From assembly GCA_013397695.1 (NCBI GenBank), contig VYZI01000129.1, positions 2,059,263-2,123,262 of the forward strand: a stretch of 64,000 bases of DNA, in the 5' to 3' direction. Position 1 is the first letter of the stretch. The number at the start of each line of letters is the position of its first letter. This document shows, piece after piece, positions 10,333 through 24,352 of the stretch. The notes under the pieces were generated by a model. The model saw only the letters and a list, made by a program, of their open reading frames with translations. It searched no databases and was not told where the DNA came from. The DNA is from Centropus unirufus (Eukaryota; Chordata; Aves; Cuculiformes; Centropidae). The position numbers and the translations under genes are program-made.

Positions 10333-13300
10333 CTACAGGACATCATAAGAAAAACAGTTGTTACTGTGTCCTGCTACAGGAATGTTACAAGAACATAAAA
10401 AAAAAAACACCTGGATTTTGGTAATTACGTGGTATGAAAATATCTTGGTTAAAGAAAACTAGCCAAGCAGCATGTTTTATTTCCCTTGAATGATGGGAAA
10501 AGCTCTGCTCAAAATGCCAGTTGCCTCCAAAACCATGCACAGCTTTCACTCAGAGCCAGAGCCCTTGCTTCTATATCACACTCCCAAATTACTATTTATT
10601 ACCACATTTTCCCCAAAAGAAGTTTTCAGCACATCAGGGTCCCCCAGCCCCTGACTAAAAGACACAGGTGTGACAAGAGCTTTTCCTAGAGTGAGGGCAA
10701 GTTCTAGCTCTGTGTGTTAGGAGGGATGTACGACTTCCAGGGCTGGAATCTTCTCACAGGCAGCAAGATGTAGAGTTGCAGCCACGAAAAACCAACCCAG
10801 AACAACGCAGGCCAACTGACGGGATGAGGTATGACCCGTTCTGGTAGTGAAAAAGTTGACAAATAAAAGAAATGACAAATAGAGGACTGGAACAGAGAGC
10901 AGAGTTGCTTCATGAAGAGTTACAGCAACAAGAAGAACCCAAATATACAGCTAAAGCCTTTGCTCTCATAAAAGAAGGCTTTTAAAGAAAAAGACCGTTT
11001 TACAGCTCTCTAAAGCACTTAAGTTCTACGTTGGGAGAAATGAACAAGTCATACTCTGTGCTTTATTTTTCTAGTGAGGCTGATATGCCTTAAAGTGTGA
11101 AATATAACATATGTTATTAAACTCTACTGCACATTTAACTGGCTTATTTAAGAGTTTCCGTTTTACTAAAAGAACATATTTTCTACTTTTAAGTTTTTAT
11201 ATCAGATAAAACCGGTAAGTACAAAATCTAAGATTATCAAACCTTGATCTTCTTTCCAACAAACTTGTAGCTTAGCCTGCCAGTTCATAGAGGTGAAGCA
11301 CTCTGACAGAGCTAAAACTTATGAATTCCCAGATACGACAGCGTGATTCACGATTTGCTTGGCCTCAATCAGTCAGAGGCAAACCCAGTGCCTCATGCAT
11401 GGCTGTCAAAAAGGTAACTCGGAGCTAGGAAAGGAGAATTATGCGTGGCTATTATGTCAAAGTGAGAAAATCTGGCTGCAGTGCTCCAAGGAACAATGTC
11501 AGTCCGTTTGCAGGAGCCCAGCTCCCCGTGCTACGCCTCAGCAGAGCTGCCTCTTCACACAGGGGGAACTTGTTCATTTGGGAATGACAGCTGGGCTCTT
11601 GTCAACATGTTTACTGATACAATGCAAGAAATCAGCATTTCAAAAGAGTATTAAATCATGCTTTTATGTAGAATGCCTTGAGCGTCATAGCGGTAGGATT
11701 GTTAAGTACTGCCTTGCTGAATAAAGGAGACTGTGTTTGCAAGAATTCACATTAATTTTCTTTAAGAAGAGCTAGAAAGACCGAGAAGCATCCATTCCAT
11801 GTAAATCCTGGAGAGGAGGCAGCCTGGAGGCCTCATTCTGCTCCCAATCCATGCCAAGTGGATCCTCATACCACAGGCAGGGATGAATAAGCATGTAGAC
11901 AAAGCAGAACCCAAAGGGAGAACAGTTTCATCCCTGACCTCACTAGGGACAGGTGAGGTCCGAACTGTAATGGTGTATTTGTCCAAATAATAATACAGCA
12001 GATTTAAAACAGCTGGTGTGTGCACCCACGGTGGACATCAATATTCTCCCTTCTTGTTCAAAATGAGTATATACCCCGGTCCCCTTAACATTTCTCATCT
12101 GGCCCGAAAAGGCAAACTTCTACCTCTGATCAACCCAGCACAGCAATCCCCATCACCCAGTTCTTCGATTCTTAAGCAAAGCCCTTTGAGTTTTCCCCTC
12201 CTTGGCCCTTGTGACCTACTGCGTTATCTTCCTAAAAGCCCCATGAGGTCAACAGAACCACAGCCAGGTTACAGCTGTCCATATTCCTAATGTTCCTAAC
12301 GTTCCCCTGGAGCCCTCCAACAGTTTGTACATGGCCTCTCATCTCATATTGAGACAAATATTCTCTGAGGAGCCTGGGATTTCCAGGGGCACACTGAATA
12401 ATCCATGGGCTGTCACAGCATGGGGGGCAAGCGAGGATTCCCCTGGGGCCACGTGCACGCCGTGCTGACCGAGCCCATCAGTATGAAGTCCAACAGCTTT
12501 AGGAAGGTCTAAGACTTGCATAAGTATTCCATGGCTTAATGAAGTCAATGGACACGTGGATTTGGGATGTTTGGACCCCACAACAGCAGCCTGGTGCCAC
12601 TGGTAGCTGGAAAGGAAAACTTGTTCTAAACGAGGCTTCAGCTTGATTTTTCAGAATTAGGCCTCAGTTAGCTGAATTATGATAATCCATATGATAAATG
12701 CAATAATTGTATTGAGAATAACAGGAATGAAAAGAATAAGAGCAGGTGCAAAAGATTCATCTTAAGGACAGACTATGGCATGCTGATACAGTCCTGATAT
12801 AGTCCTGAACAGCCCCTTCCATGGCTGGTTTAAAACCCAGACCAGTTGAATCAACATTGGGATTTGGGATGATGGTGTAGTTAGAAAAGATCTTTTTCAA
12901 GTTCAGACATAGATTGAATATAGATTAATTAAACAACTTCAGGGGTTTCTTTGAAATGCCAAGCGGTCTGCTCTAAGAGAAGAGGGGTGATTTTCGTGAC
13001 CAGAGTGTGACCTGCTGACAACATCAGTTCTGATGCAGAACTGAAGCAAGACTGAGAAAGAAAAGTTGGCATGGACGGCCAAGATGGACTTTTGGGGATT
13101 TTCAGGAACTGGGAGTGCGTGGACAAACAGCAAGAATTTTTTTCCACAAAAAACATCTATGGTGTAACCTGTTGTAAATTCATATGTACAGCTGTTGATT
13201 TGTGGTGAGTGCTTGCCACTCGCTGAGGTGATGGCCCAACTCTGAGTTAATAAAGGCAAGCCTAGAGTTCCCCATTGTCTCAACAGAATTCTTTAACAGT

Positions 13301-16300
13301 AGCCTGTGTGAAGCACAGCAAAATCCCTCTCACAGTCTTTACACCAGACAAGCACCTCCATCCATGAAAACCCATCTTGCCACTTGGAGCCAAGGACAAA
13401 TTTTACCACGGCAGGACTCTGAGCTCAACAATTTCTCCACATTATCTATAATCTCTTCTGAGCCGTGGAGATTTGTGCCTGTAGTGGGAGGGTGTAGTAG
13501 TAAACAGCTAAACTCATTTCACCAAGAGTATTAACAGCTGCCAAGTAAAAATACAAGCTACATGGGATGCTGAGAGAAATAAGGAGTGGATTTCACAGTC
13601 ATGGAGGAGGGATGGGGTTGATCCACTCCTTCAGCTCCAAGCAAGAGCCCAAAAGCCTCGCAGCAGCTTTCTGAGGCTTGTGCTCAGTCCCAGTCCTGTT
13701 GCTTTGGAAGGAACTAAGGCAGGAATGCATTTGTAGGGGAGCAAGAGCAACTGGCAAGGTTTTATCTCCTCTGCCGCAGTTCTGCTGGGCATCAGCTCAA
13801 CTGCTTGCACTTCAGATATTGTGGCAAAATTGTTACATTGCCAAATAAAAGGAGCAGAACACAATAGCTGATTGTTAGTATTTGCCTGCCGTGGACCTAT
13901 GGCTTCAGCTGCTGCAGCAGACATTAATCAAACTCTGTCTTTTCACAGAATTTATTGTGACAATCCATGGGTCCTGGGGATAATACCTAACTGTCTGCTG
14001 GCATCATCTCTAGCCAGCGATTAAAGGGAACGGAAAGGTTGAACAGAATGTCTCTAATGAGGAAAAGGAACAGTAAAAAACTTGCTGGAAGAGAAATCCT
14101 ATGGTGTTTGCGTTCTCTGTTCTCCCACTTGGAGTCAATGAGAAATTTGACTGAGTCAGGACCGGTGCAGATGCCTCCCTCTAAATGCTTTATTTGCCAA
14201 AACAGATCAAAGGCAAAATATACTGTATAACCGGGGAAAAAAAATATCTTGGGGAGTGGGATTAATCTTACCAAAATTTTACTGCCTTAAAAGCAGAGGT
14301 TGTGTAGACATGTTTGGCTCAGAGAGGTGATTCATCTCACCCTAAGACGTACCTAAAGGGCAGCAGATGACTTGCTGGCTGAGGGAGCCTGTTTCTCTCC
14401 AAAAACTACTCAGTGACCATAAGGAGCTATGCCTCCTTATAGAAGCTGGCTTGGTCCAACCCACTGTATATTATCTTTTTCTACTTTTGAATAGATTTTG
14501 AATAGCAGGACAGATCCTAGCAGACCTTCTGCTGTAGGGAGCCAAAAGGATGGAGGATGAAGTCTGTTAAAGCGTATCTGGTTCTGCTTTAAAATCCTTC
14601 TAACACAGTTCTGCAAGCCACCAAGATTTCTGACACCGAGTGCTTTGTTTGGTGGTTTAACTGGAAGATGCATACTCGTTTGGAGACATCACCCTGCGTG
14701 CAGTTGCTAACCACAGAGACAGAATTACATGACCTTTTAAAGCCTTTGAAAGCTTTGCAAGTTACTTAATTCTGCTGTATTCTCCATTTGAAAACACCGG
14801 CTACTTCTTGGAGAAGCAAATTCCTGACTCATCACTGTTCTAAGGCAGAAATTCATCTTTATGTTTTCTAAAACCAGGTCATTTGTTGAACATGAAAAAA
14901 AAAAGGAAAGAGCCATTTAATGTTAAAGCTCTGAGAAGGAAACATTAATTGGACTCAATTTCTACAAACACTTAACACCTCACATTCTGCACAGATGCTA
15001 TAAATTTGCACACAGAATATTGTTACCAAGCAACCCCAAAAGCCAGAACAACTCAAAAAAATAAACAGAAAATCATTTAAAGACATATCTCACCCTTTGA
15101 CATAGTCTGTTCCATTCAGCCAGGGAGCTGGCATATGGCGTGCCGAGATCATTATTTCTCTCTCTTTTCAGTAAATGCAGTGTAAAGTCTTACGAATTTA
15201 CATCATGAGATTGTAGGCCCACTCAGTGGGTCTGACTCTGCCATGGCTTAGAACAGGGCTTTGCCCTGCTCTCAGCAAAACAAGGAACTACCATAACTGC
15301 ACAACATATCCATAAAAAAGTACTAACATTTTTCATTGCCTTTCCTCTAAGTTCAGCCCTTGATAATCCCAGTTTTCCTTGGGAAAAAACCAAACTAAAA
15401 CCAAAAGAACAACCTTTACTGGGCTAGAAATTAATCGGTCTCACTTACTTAAAACTATTTATTTACAATTCAGCGCAATGAATGATAATCACAGATTCGG
15501 GTTGTGTTACTCAGACTGTGGCATTCTACATTGAACTTGCCCAGACATTAAAAATAATGCTGGTTTACAACTCCTGGGCTCCACTGATGTCACAAAGTTC
15601 TTGGTTCTCTCTAGCAAGGATACGATGGAAAAGATGACCTTAGTTACATATGATATATGCCCCGTTGTAAGTTCTAATCTTGTTCCCCCCGTAAAGCAGT
15701 GTAGGATTTACTAATTATTTCAGTGGAATTAGGCAGAGTTGGAAGAATGATGAAGTGTTGTTACTGCTCAAAAGATTTACAGTGTGAGAGCTTAGTCATT
15801 TTATGGGAAACTAAGACTTAAAAGCACAAATCTGCGGCTCTCAGCTGGGAAATAGACAGTACAGATTTTCCAGAATCATCCACGCCATTGTATTCCAAAT
15901 TCAGCTGGAAAACTGGGGGAGCATCTATGGGAGCGTTACTACAAATTTCAAGACTATAAATGCATAGAAATGATCCGGCTTGTCTTCCACAAGGATAAAA
16001 CTACATGATTCTCATTACTGATAACCAGTAGCTCTCTTCCTTACTGTAGGTCACTGTCCTGGTGTGGCCCAGCTATGGACCTGTCTGAGATACTTCTCTA
16101 AGAGGTGATCCCACTCCTGGTAAAGCAAATTCTTCGCTCCTTATTTATTCAGATTGCCCTGTTGACTTCAAAGCCTCATCAGCAGTTGCAGTCCACAGGA
16201 TTACACACAGAATTTGGCCCATACCTTCTCCCACACACTAAAATCCATTTGACTGGCCCATGGAATTCATCAAGTCATTATTATTATTATTCACAGTAGT

Positions 16301-19300
16301 GCCCTCCAGACTGAGAGTATTATCAGCCAGAAGTTCTATAAAATATCATTAATACCTAAATATGCCAAAGCATATTTAAATTAAATTACATATTACATAT
16401 TTAATATTACATTACAAGCTGGAAGACATTTATTGGAAATACTCTGATTTTTACATGAAATAATTAATTTTATTTGTAATGCTGAGTGATTGCAAAGGAA
16501 TAATAATCAATTTACTAAGCAGATATATTCGATATATCTAGAAGTATAAAATTTCTGTTCTAACTAATAATTATTCAACTAATAGTGAAGCATGATGTTC
16601 ATTTTAATACATGTCAAGATAGCGACCTGGCCTGATTATTGGGTTTTCAACGATCCAATTCTAGACCAAGGTGCCTACATTCAGGTGTCACTGGTGCACT
16701 AGGTGCCCCAGTTACCATTGCAATCACTTGAGATCTAGGGATCAGTTTGGCTGGTGCCTAGTGCCAGTGTCCTGTGTTCTGCTTGGCCTCCAGCTGCCAC
16801 TTCAGAAGTGCAGATCTCCCACAGGTCTCTTGGCATAGCTGCCATCCCTTTGGAGATGTCAGCTTTGAGCACCTCCAATAATCAAAAGATTCAAGCCTCT
16901 ACTTAATACAATTTAAGCTCCCTGAAAGAAGTTGAGCTTATTTCAAATGCTCCAGGGCTCAGTTCAGTTGCCTGAACTGCCTGGTGAAATCTTAGATACC
17001 ATAAATTGCTATACCTGTCCTCCAACTGGCTCTTCTGATGGACACATATCTCACATAGGGTCTAGACCCTCTTCCAGGCTGATGAGGGTATTTACTACCT
17101 CTAGACACTTCCAATGACAGATAATATAGGGAAATTAATTGTTCTCTAGGCCCCAGTGATTAAGCTGAGTTTAAATGGGAGCTTGGATACCTCACATACC
17201 TATGAACTGCATAACATTTATTTATCTGTATCTTAATCCCACACTCAATTAACGATCCCCACAGAGATAACAAGATGCCAAATAACAAAATGCAGGATGT
17301 ATCTAAATTCTACATCACAGACTAGTACCTTAATTAAATTAGCTGTTTCACAGCTGACAGATGGAAAATTCAAACCCACTTTCATTTGCTTGTTCACAAA
17401 TGTTGTGCCCAACAAAATGTATTAATATACAGACCAACAAGAATCAGCTTATTGAACTGGATGAGATATACAGGATATTTAAACAGTCATATGAAAGCTT
17501 TTTTTTCACAGAGGTTAATACATCCGAAATCTTAAGAGCATTAAGTAGCCGGGGAGGAGAAACAAGTCAGCATTGGTCTGTAGAATCTAACACTTGGCTG
17601 CATCCATTCTGATCTGGCTTGGGTAATTCAACATAACACACCCTAACAGGTCCCAAATGATGAAGTTGAAAGACCAGTGACTTATTCACTTTGTCTACAG
17701 ATGGTTATGAGAAGGCAGAATCATTAGGGAATGTCTGACCATATGCAAACTTGTGCTAAGGTGAAATAACCGTGCAACTGCTCTATGTTACAGCCAAGCC
17801 CTCACACACCCTTGTCCTAGAAGTGTGAAAAAAATATTAGACATTCTGCCCACATGCAACTAATGCACTTTCAAGCTGGACTTGTTTGAACAAACCCACT
17901 GACACCCTGATGTGAGAGTCCATAAAAGGAGGCTTCTTACTCTTGTTATAAGGTGGCATAAGCTATCCTATATTATCTGATGAACTGTGCTGCCCCAAAG
18001 CATTGCTATCAGTGACCTTCTCCCTTCAACTCTAAGAGGGTAGAAGGGAAATAGCAGCTACAAAATACCAGGCCTGAGCTCTGGTGAGTATTTACTAACC
18101 CAGCAGCATCTCAACCATCTTTATTTGTGTGTCTTTCTTGGCTATCGCAGGTGAGGGGTGACAGATTAGAAGTCGTGCCCAGTTAATACTCAAAGTGCCT
18201 ACTTCTTTCCTCAAAAGCTCTTCCTCAGTGGCTTCGGGTTTGCAGCATCATGGTAGGAAGGAATGAACTTAATGATCTCCAGCTAAAGCAAAACTATTCT
18301 TCTTACTATTAAAGGTCATGCGCTGGAACAAGAGACACATACGTTGCCCTCCGACTCCAGGGAATATGAAGAGTAGCTGCGTGCACTTAGGTGAATTGAT
18401 GGAAAAGCATCTTCCCAGCAAGGACAGCAACTTCAAACCTTAACAGAGCTATTTTTCCCCTCCTGTAGAATTAAATATCTTTTTAGTGTATGTAATTCAA
18501 CCTAACTTTATAAATTAATGTGAGCTGAACGACCAGTGTTGTATATCAGTCTGAAACAATCCTTAAGCAACTTCCAGTTATTATACATAAATTACTAATG
18601 AAGTGGGATTCCCTCTGGGATGCAAGGCCACACTCAGATTGACAACTGCTACATTAAACACTGCCAAAAATGAACACAGAGCAAATTTTAACCAAGGACA
18701 AAGGGGCATAGCACTGCTGTAATAAAAAAAGCTATAGGAGCATTTGCAGTATGTTTTCATCTAGGCTCAAGATCAGCCTCTCTGTCTGCAAAGTCAATTT
18801 ATGCCCAGAGAATTCCTGCCAGCATTTTTCCAGCCAAGCTGTAAGCCATGAGTGCACAACTGCACAGCTCGTACTCCCTTCAATTTACATCCGGTCTAAT
18901 AAACAGAGGGAACCAAAACACGCAAGTTGTGCGAGTCGACAATCCTGCAAAATCAGGATAATTACCTACATAAAGCAGGCAGAATTTGGATTTACGTGTT
19001 CACGTAATACATCTGCAGATGGTAAAATGTTCCAGTCAGGAGTGGTCTAGCCTGCAGCACTGGAATCACAGTTTGGTCTTGGGTAAATGGAAAAATCTTT
19101 AAAGTTTAGATTCTTGTTTCAAAGGAGTTGAAATAATAATGATACATTTCTACCTAATTTCAAGGATATTGTGACAATTAACTAACGTGCCTTCCAAGCA
19201 TACAAAACACCGCACGAAGCAAAAAATAACAAAGATTTGCAACACCCTTGCTGAATTTAGAACCTGTAATTTCATGTAACAGGCTATTTTGGAAATGGGA

Positions 19301-22300
19301 TGCCTATATCAAACTAGAGATTGTTATTTTCACCTAAGAACGTATTCTATAAGGTTTAATCACCTATCAGAAGCTCCCATATTTTCTCATACATCATATT
19401 TAAACTGCTAGAAAGCACACCAAGGGCAGCTTGTAACCCGTGAAGTAGAACATTGAGGGAGAAAGTAAATTATTTCATTGATTAAAGTTGATAATACTCA
19501 GCTGCTATGATATTTTCTGTATTGGCTTTACTTACTTCTTTGTTTTTACTGTATTTACATCGGTTCTGCTTTGATTAGAAAAAAACCCAAATATTTAGTT
19601 AAGAAGTACTAGATGGTTTGAGAGCCCTTCTAACCCGTTAAGAAGTCATTTAAGCAGAATGTTTTAATTATAATTAAGTAGTAGAAACAGAGTCCTCTAA
19701 GCAAGCCGGTGAAAGGAAATGATCTTACCCTTTCACTTACTCAGCAGCTCTTCCGAAATCACGCCATGGATCATCTCCTGTGCTTATGTCCGCATCACCA
19801 GATTGAGCATGTGACCTTTTTCTTTCGGCTCACTAAAACAGGGAGTCCTACACTTGCAAAATGAGGTCCACAAGGCCTGAATGTGTCACAAGAGAAAGGT
19901 GTCTTCTCAGAGATGAATGACCTTGAACAACGCGGCTCACATTGGAGGTCAGCAGATCTCTGCAGACATGGTTTCTCCACTCAAAATACAATCTTATTTT
20001 CTTTCAGATTTTTTTAAACTCCTTTTAGCCTAACCCAGGGTACTCCGCTGGGATTTTTAGCTTCTTTTAAAAAGAGCTGATGAACTATGAACATAAGAGC
20101 TGATGAACTATGATGAACATAAGCTATGATGGGAGATGCACCAGTCCACAGGCTGCTCTGCAGTTCTGCTTACAGGGCAAGGGCAGAAAGTATCTCACTG
20201 GGCCAGACTGCCGAGCAAGAACGGGTTATCGTTAAAGACTGACAGAAAGAATATTTAAAGTCAACGCCGCCTTGTCTCCTGGCAAGAGGGATGCTGCTGC
20301 TACAGCACATTCGCTGCTCAACTCTTCCATTAAACTGTAGAAGTTCGGCCTAATTTCCATGCTGTTCCCCTCCCTCTCACAGCTTGGAAAAATAGGCAAA
20401 TAGCCGCATTGAAGAGTGCCTGAAACCAGAGAAACATCCTCCCCTCCGGTCCTGTCCCTTTCCACTGCAAATATTTGCTGGTCGCCACTTTTCTGTGGAG
20501 TCTCTGAAGCAGAACTCTCTGTTTTCATCCCCCTGCCCGAGTACTTATCACCACCTCCTCCCTCAGCACTGCTTACGTGCACGGCTGCTTCCAAGCCTCC
20601 AGCCGAAAGCTTCAGCTACACCCCTGGCTTTGCCACTGCTCTCTTCCCCTGTGATTCCCATCAAAACAAACATCTGCAAGACACCACCTCCCACCTCTTC
20701 ATATACCCACAAAAGTGTGGCCACATCCTGCAGGGCTCTGAAATGGCACCAGTACAGCTTATTTATTTCAGGGTCGAGAGCTGCCTTTGTAGCAAGAAGC
20801 TCAAAAACCCTTTTGAGCTAGCTTCAGCCTCTCAACAAGTTAAATCTCTTTTCTAACCTCCCTTGCCATTCCACACGCTCTTACCGTTAGCCTCAAGTCT
20901 TCGTTACCTTCTTTTGCTTCCTCTTCTCGGAAACAGCTTCACCTCCACGATCCTCCTCCCGAGGTCAAACCTCAGCTGAGAGCCAACAGTTTTGTTTTGA
21001 CCTTCTCTCTTCATTCCTTTCCTCTTCTTTGTTTGTCATCCTTAGGATCTATGAAAAGTTCCCTGAAAAACATTCTATGAAGAAGCTTATATTAAAAATG
21101 TTACGCACATAAAACTTCTTTTAATTTCTTTTTATTACCCTTTGGGGAGGTGGAGGGTTCTACCCACAAATAGTTCACTTATTTTTAACGTGAAATAACT
21201 TCAGCAATTCTATTCACCATGGAAGTAATATTTTAACGCCACTACCAAAACCTGCAGTATTTATCAAATAGAGAGCAGTAATGAATATAAAGAAAGCCAT
21301 AGCAGCAGTTTGGCGTACATGTGAGACAGTTCCCCTGGAAGCCTGGAGCAGCAGCTCTGAAAAATTACATGTCAGCATTTCTTGTACTGAACCGCATTCT
21401 CTTTTGCATTTGAAAAAAAATACCAAAATGTCATGAGATTTATTATATCCTTTTGGCAAAATATTACCTTCAAGACACCAACGAGCTCTAAGACAGAGAA
21501 GGGAAAGGCTATAAACTTTAAACTAACAAGCTGACGTTAATGTTTTCTATGCAGCGTCAACCCAGAGCAAGGTGAAAAAAACCGCTCTCTCCTATTTCCC
21601 GTGCAGTCCCTGCTGCGCTACGTTTCCTCCACCCTCCCCTTCTGAGGCAATAAACCAGAGCAGCGTGGAAGGTGTCAAAAAGTTTCCTGCACCTGCAATA
21701 TACTGCAGTGAAGCACTGCAGCAGGGCAGCACCGACGGGAGGATCACGCTGATTGCCTTCACCTTACAGGGAGGTAACATGAAGCTTTTTGAATAATCTC
21801 CAGGTAATCTGCATGAAAACCATTTTACTGCAGTGTACTGCGGTATTAGGGAAGATTTCAGCACGGCATCACGTGGGGCAACACAACCTTGGAGCATCTG
21901 TCAGCTCCTGGGCAGTGAAGGAAAGCTTTAAATCGAAGGCTGCAGCCTAGCAACTTTGCATTTGACAAAGTAATACAACAAAATGCTTTGACTCACTGTG
22001 TAAAGCACGAAAAGACACAAAATTCCTGGAATAAAATATTATAAAACTAAAAGGCAACATTTTTTTTCTCTTTTTTACTTAGCCCTTTAACCCAATATCA
22101 GGAGAATCTTTCAATGAAAATGGATTTCCCTAGCATTAAGCTCATGGTAGAGTTACAATGTTATTAGTTCAGTCATATATTAATTCTAGTATTCTAGAGA
22201 TATTTTTTCCTGTTCTTATTCAAGCTACCACAGGTATGTTTCCCTCCCTGTCTGTCCTTCCAGCTTGCGTAATTCAGCTTCATTTAAATTTGCACATATG

Positions 22301-22589
22301 CTTTTCTAAACTGTTTTATGGCAATCATACAAGCCTCATATTTCAGTGTTATTCCATTTAAACAGAGATTTACATTGTTTCTATAAACTTTCGGACATTT
22401 TACTCACATCAAGGATACAGGAGACAAGTATGAATTTAATCTCAAATCAACCCAAACTTTTCACCGAGTACAGACAAACACGATACCACAAAAACAGTCC
22501 CTGGATATGTTTTCTGCATGCGATTTTTTTTGTGTTTAGTCAGACGAGGGACTTTAGAACTGAAAATAAAACCTGAAATAGTCTTTGGA
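10333..22589 (-). other. Gene-free 12 kb, probable BEND6 5' intron
   Basis: No exon or repeat that I can name. Pyrimidine-rich plus-strand sequence at about 20.4-21.0 kb gives long chance frames on both strands. Its assignment to the BEND6 intron depends on the strong acceptor at 10333 and on the first exon lying near the CpG island at about 24 kb. A few short local duplications occur, for example gagctgatgaactatga repeated at about 20.08-20.13 kb. Confidence 0.5.
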
Positions 22590-22901
22590 AGCATGGAAGG
22601 GGGCCTACAAGAAAGCTGGGGAGGGGCTTTTTATGGGGGCATGGAGTGATAGGATGAGAGGGAAAGGCTTTAAATTGGAAGGGGGAAGATTTACATTAGA
22701 CATTAGGAAGAAATTCTTCATGCTGAGGGTGGTGGGGCCCTGGTCCAGGGAAGCTGTGGCTGCCTCATCCCTGGAGGTGTTGAAGGCCAGGTTGGATGGG
22801 CCTGGAGCAGCCCGGTCTGGTGGGAGGTGTCTATGCCCATGGCAGAGGGGTGGGACTGGCTGGGCTTTGAGGTCCCTTCCAACCCAACCCATCCCATGAT
22901 C
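22590..22901 (+). mobile_element. CR1 LINE fragment
   Basis: Runs from agaaagctggggaggggctt through ggcatggagtgataggatga and attaggaagaaattcttcat to the terminal gaggtcccttccaaccc. It is about 300 bases of CR1 3' UTR, with high similarity to the copies at 36.4 and 62.1 kb. Confidence 0.92.
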
Positions 22902-23221
22902 AAAGTCACAGCTGTGGAGGCAGTGACCAACTCTTCACCTTTATTTGCACCAGCACTTGCCACACACACAGGGTCCGTCTGGCCACTGGTGATGCCAGGT
23001 GGCACTGGAGAAGCAGAGGAGCGGGCAGGGGCTCCAGCCAGGCTGCAGTTCCTACAGTTCCCAGGCTCTGCTCCTGGAATAGCTGAGGAATGGTTTTCCC
23101 TGCAGTGAGCCCCTGCACTGGCTGAGGCTTCCGCGTAGGAAGCGCCTTGGCAAAAGCACGATGCACAAGCACCATCAGGGTTTAAATGCAGAAAGAAATC
23201 AAGGGAGCTGTTCCTTGTTTC

Positions 23222-23456
23222 CATAGAACCACCAGATTGGAAAAGACCTTTGAGATCATCAATCCCAACGGTACCTGTCCACCACTAAACCCGATCCCTG
23301 AGCACCTCACCTGCCTGGCTTTTAAACATCCCCAGGGATGGGGACGCCACCACCTCCTTGTGCAGCCTCTGCCAGGGCCTGAGAACCCTTGCGGAATAAA
23401 TTGTTCCTAATCTGAGCCTCCCCCGGCTCAACTTGAGGCCATTCCCTCTATAGGAT
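23222..23456 (-). mobile_element. CR1 LINE fragment next to the promoter island
   Basis: Begins catagaaccaccagattgga and continues with aaagacctttgagatcatca, then cttgtgcagcctctgccagg. It is the complement of a CR1 subfamily tail different from the 22.6-kb copy, and ends less than 300 bases from the CpG island. Confidence 0.88.
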
Positions 23457-23797
23457 AGATTTAAAAAAATAAATAAAATGAAATATCCCGGAACAATTAT
23501 CAGAAAGACGAAGCCAGAGAAACAAACTTTTCTCTCCCCCTTTTCCCCAGAACTGGAATTATTTACGTAGGACACATCGAGGGAACAAACAGATGGATCG
23601 CAGCGTTATGGATAAAACAGCGCTGCTGCAGCGATCCGGTTAATTTTGCTGAAAAAAGACCCTTACATTTTTTAAGTAGAAACGAAAGAAAATGAGAAAC
23701 AGGAGCTAAACAGCTAAGAGAGAGAAAAAAACCCGCAAGAGAGCGGCTGCGGTTGCAGGAATCATCCCTGCAGGAATCGTGTCCAGCGCCGCAATCC

Positions 23798-23970
23798 CGA
23801 TCCCGGGATGTGGCTCGTTCTCCCTCCCGATCCCGGGAGGTGGCTCCTTCTCCCTCCCGATCCCCGGAGGTGGCTCCTTCTCCCTCCCGACCCCCGGAGG
23901 TGGCTCCTTCTCCCTCCCGATCCCCGGAGGTGGTTCCTTCTCCCTCCCGATCCCGGGATGTGCTTTGCTC
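23798..23970. repeat. 30-bp minisatellite in the CpG island
   Basis: About five and a half copies of a 30-base unit (gatccccggaggtggctcct followed by tctccctccc), with few substitutions. Because 30 is a multiple of three, the array is open in several frames on both strands as ten-residue repeats. I take these as non-coding. Confidence 0.9.
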
Positions 23971-24199
23971 GGGCTCCGCTGCCCCCCGGGGAGCGAGGGG
24001 AGCAGCCGCTCCACGCCCGGGATCCGGTACCTCTCAGCATCCATTCTCCAGCTCCAGCGCGTGCCGGCACCGGCCGCCCCGGTCGAGCCGTGCCCCTTCC
24101 TCCCGCCGGCGGCGGCGGCGGCGACGCCCCCCACCTTCTCCTCCTTCCTCGTCCTCCTCCTCCGGCTCCCGCCGCTCCGCTCCCCGCCTCGCCCGCCAT

Positions 24200-24352
24200 G
24201 CCACGCCCCTCGCCTCGCATGACCACGCCCACTCCAATTACTCCCCGCCCCTCAGCTCCTGGACACGCCCCCTCCGCGTATGGCAGGCTGCTGTCAGACC
24301 CTGCGTGAGGCCCCGCCCCTCCGCGTATGACCCCGCCCCTCCGCACATGGCC
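24200..24352. repeat. Degenerate short GC-box repeat running into the gap
   Basis: Motifs of the form CACGCCCC or CCCCGCCCCTCCGCGTATG recur every 20-30 bases, with a clear 20-base tandem at 24311-24350. Each copy contains an Sp/KLF-type site. Confidence 0.7.

Noticed and set aside
11359..11724. 121-codon plus-strand frame
   Set aside because: No recognised motif, no splice context, and no matching exon. Such a length is expected by chance in 64 kb.
20232..20856. Overlapping frames of 108-146 codons on both strands
   Set aside because: The pyrimidine-rich composition gives open frames on both strands with Ser/Pro/Leu-rich products. No family resemblance.
22585..23224. Frames of 89-168 codons at about 22.6-23.2 kb
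   Set aside because: They lie largely in CR1 3' UTR sequence on both strands and do not match a protein.
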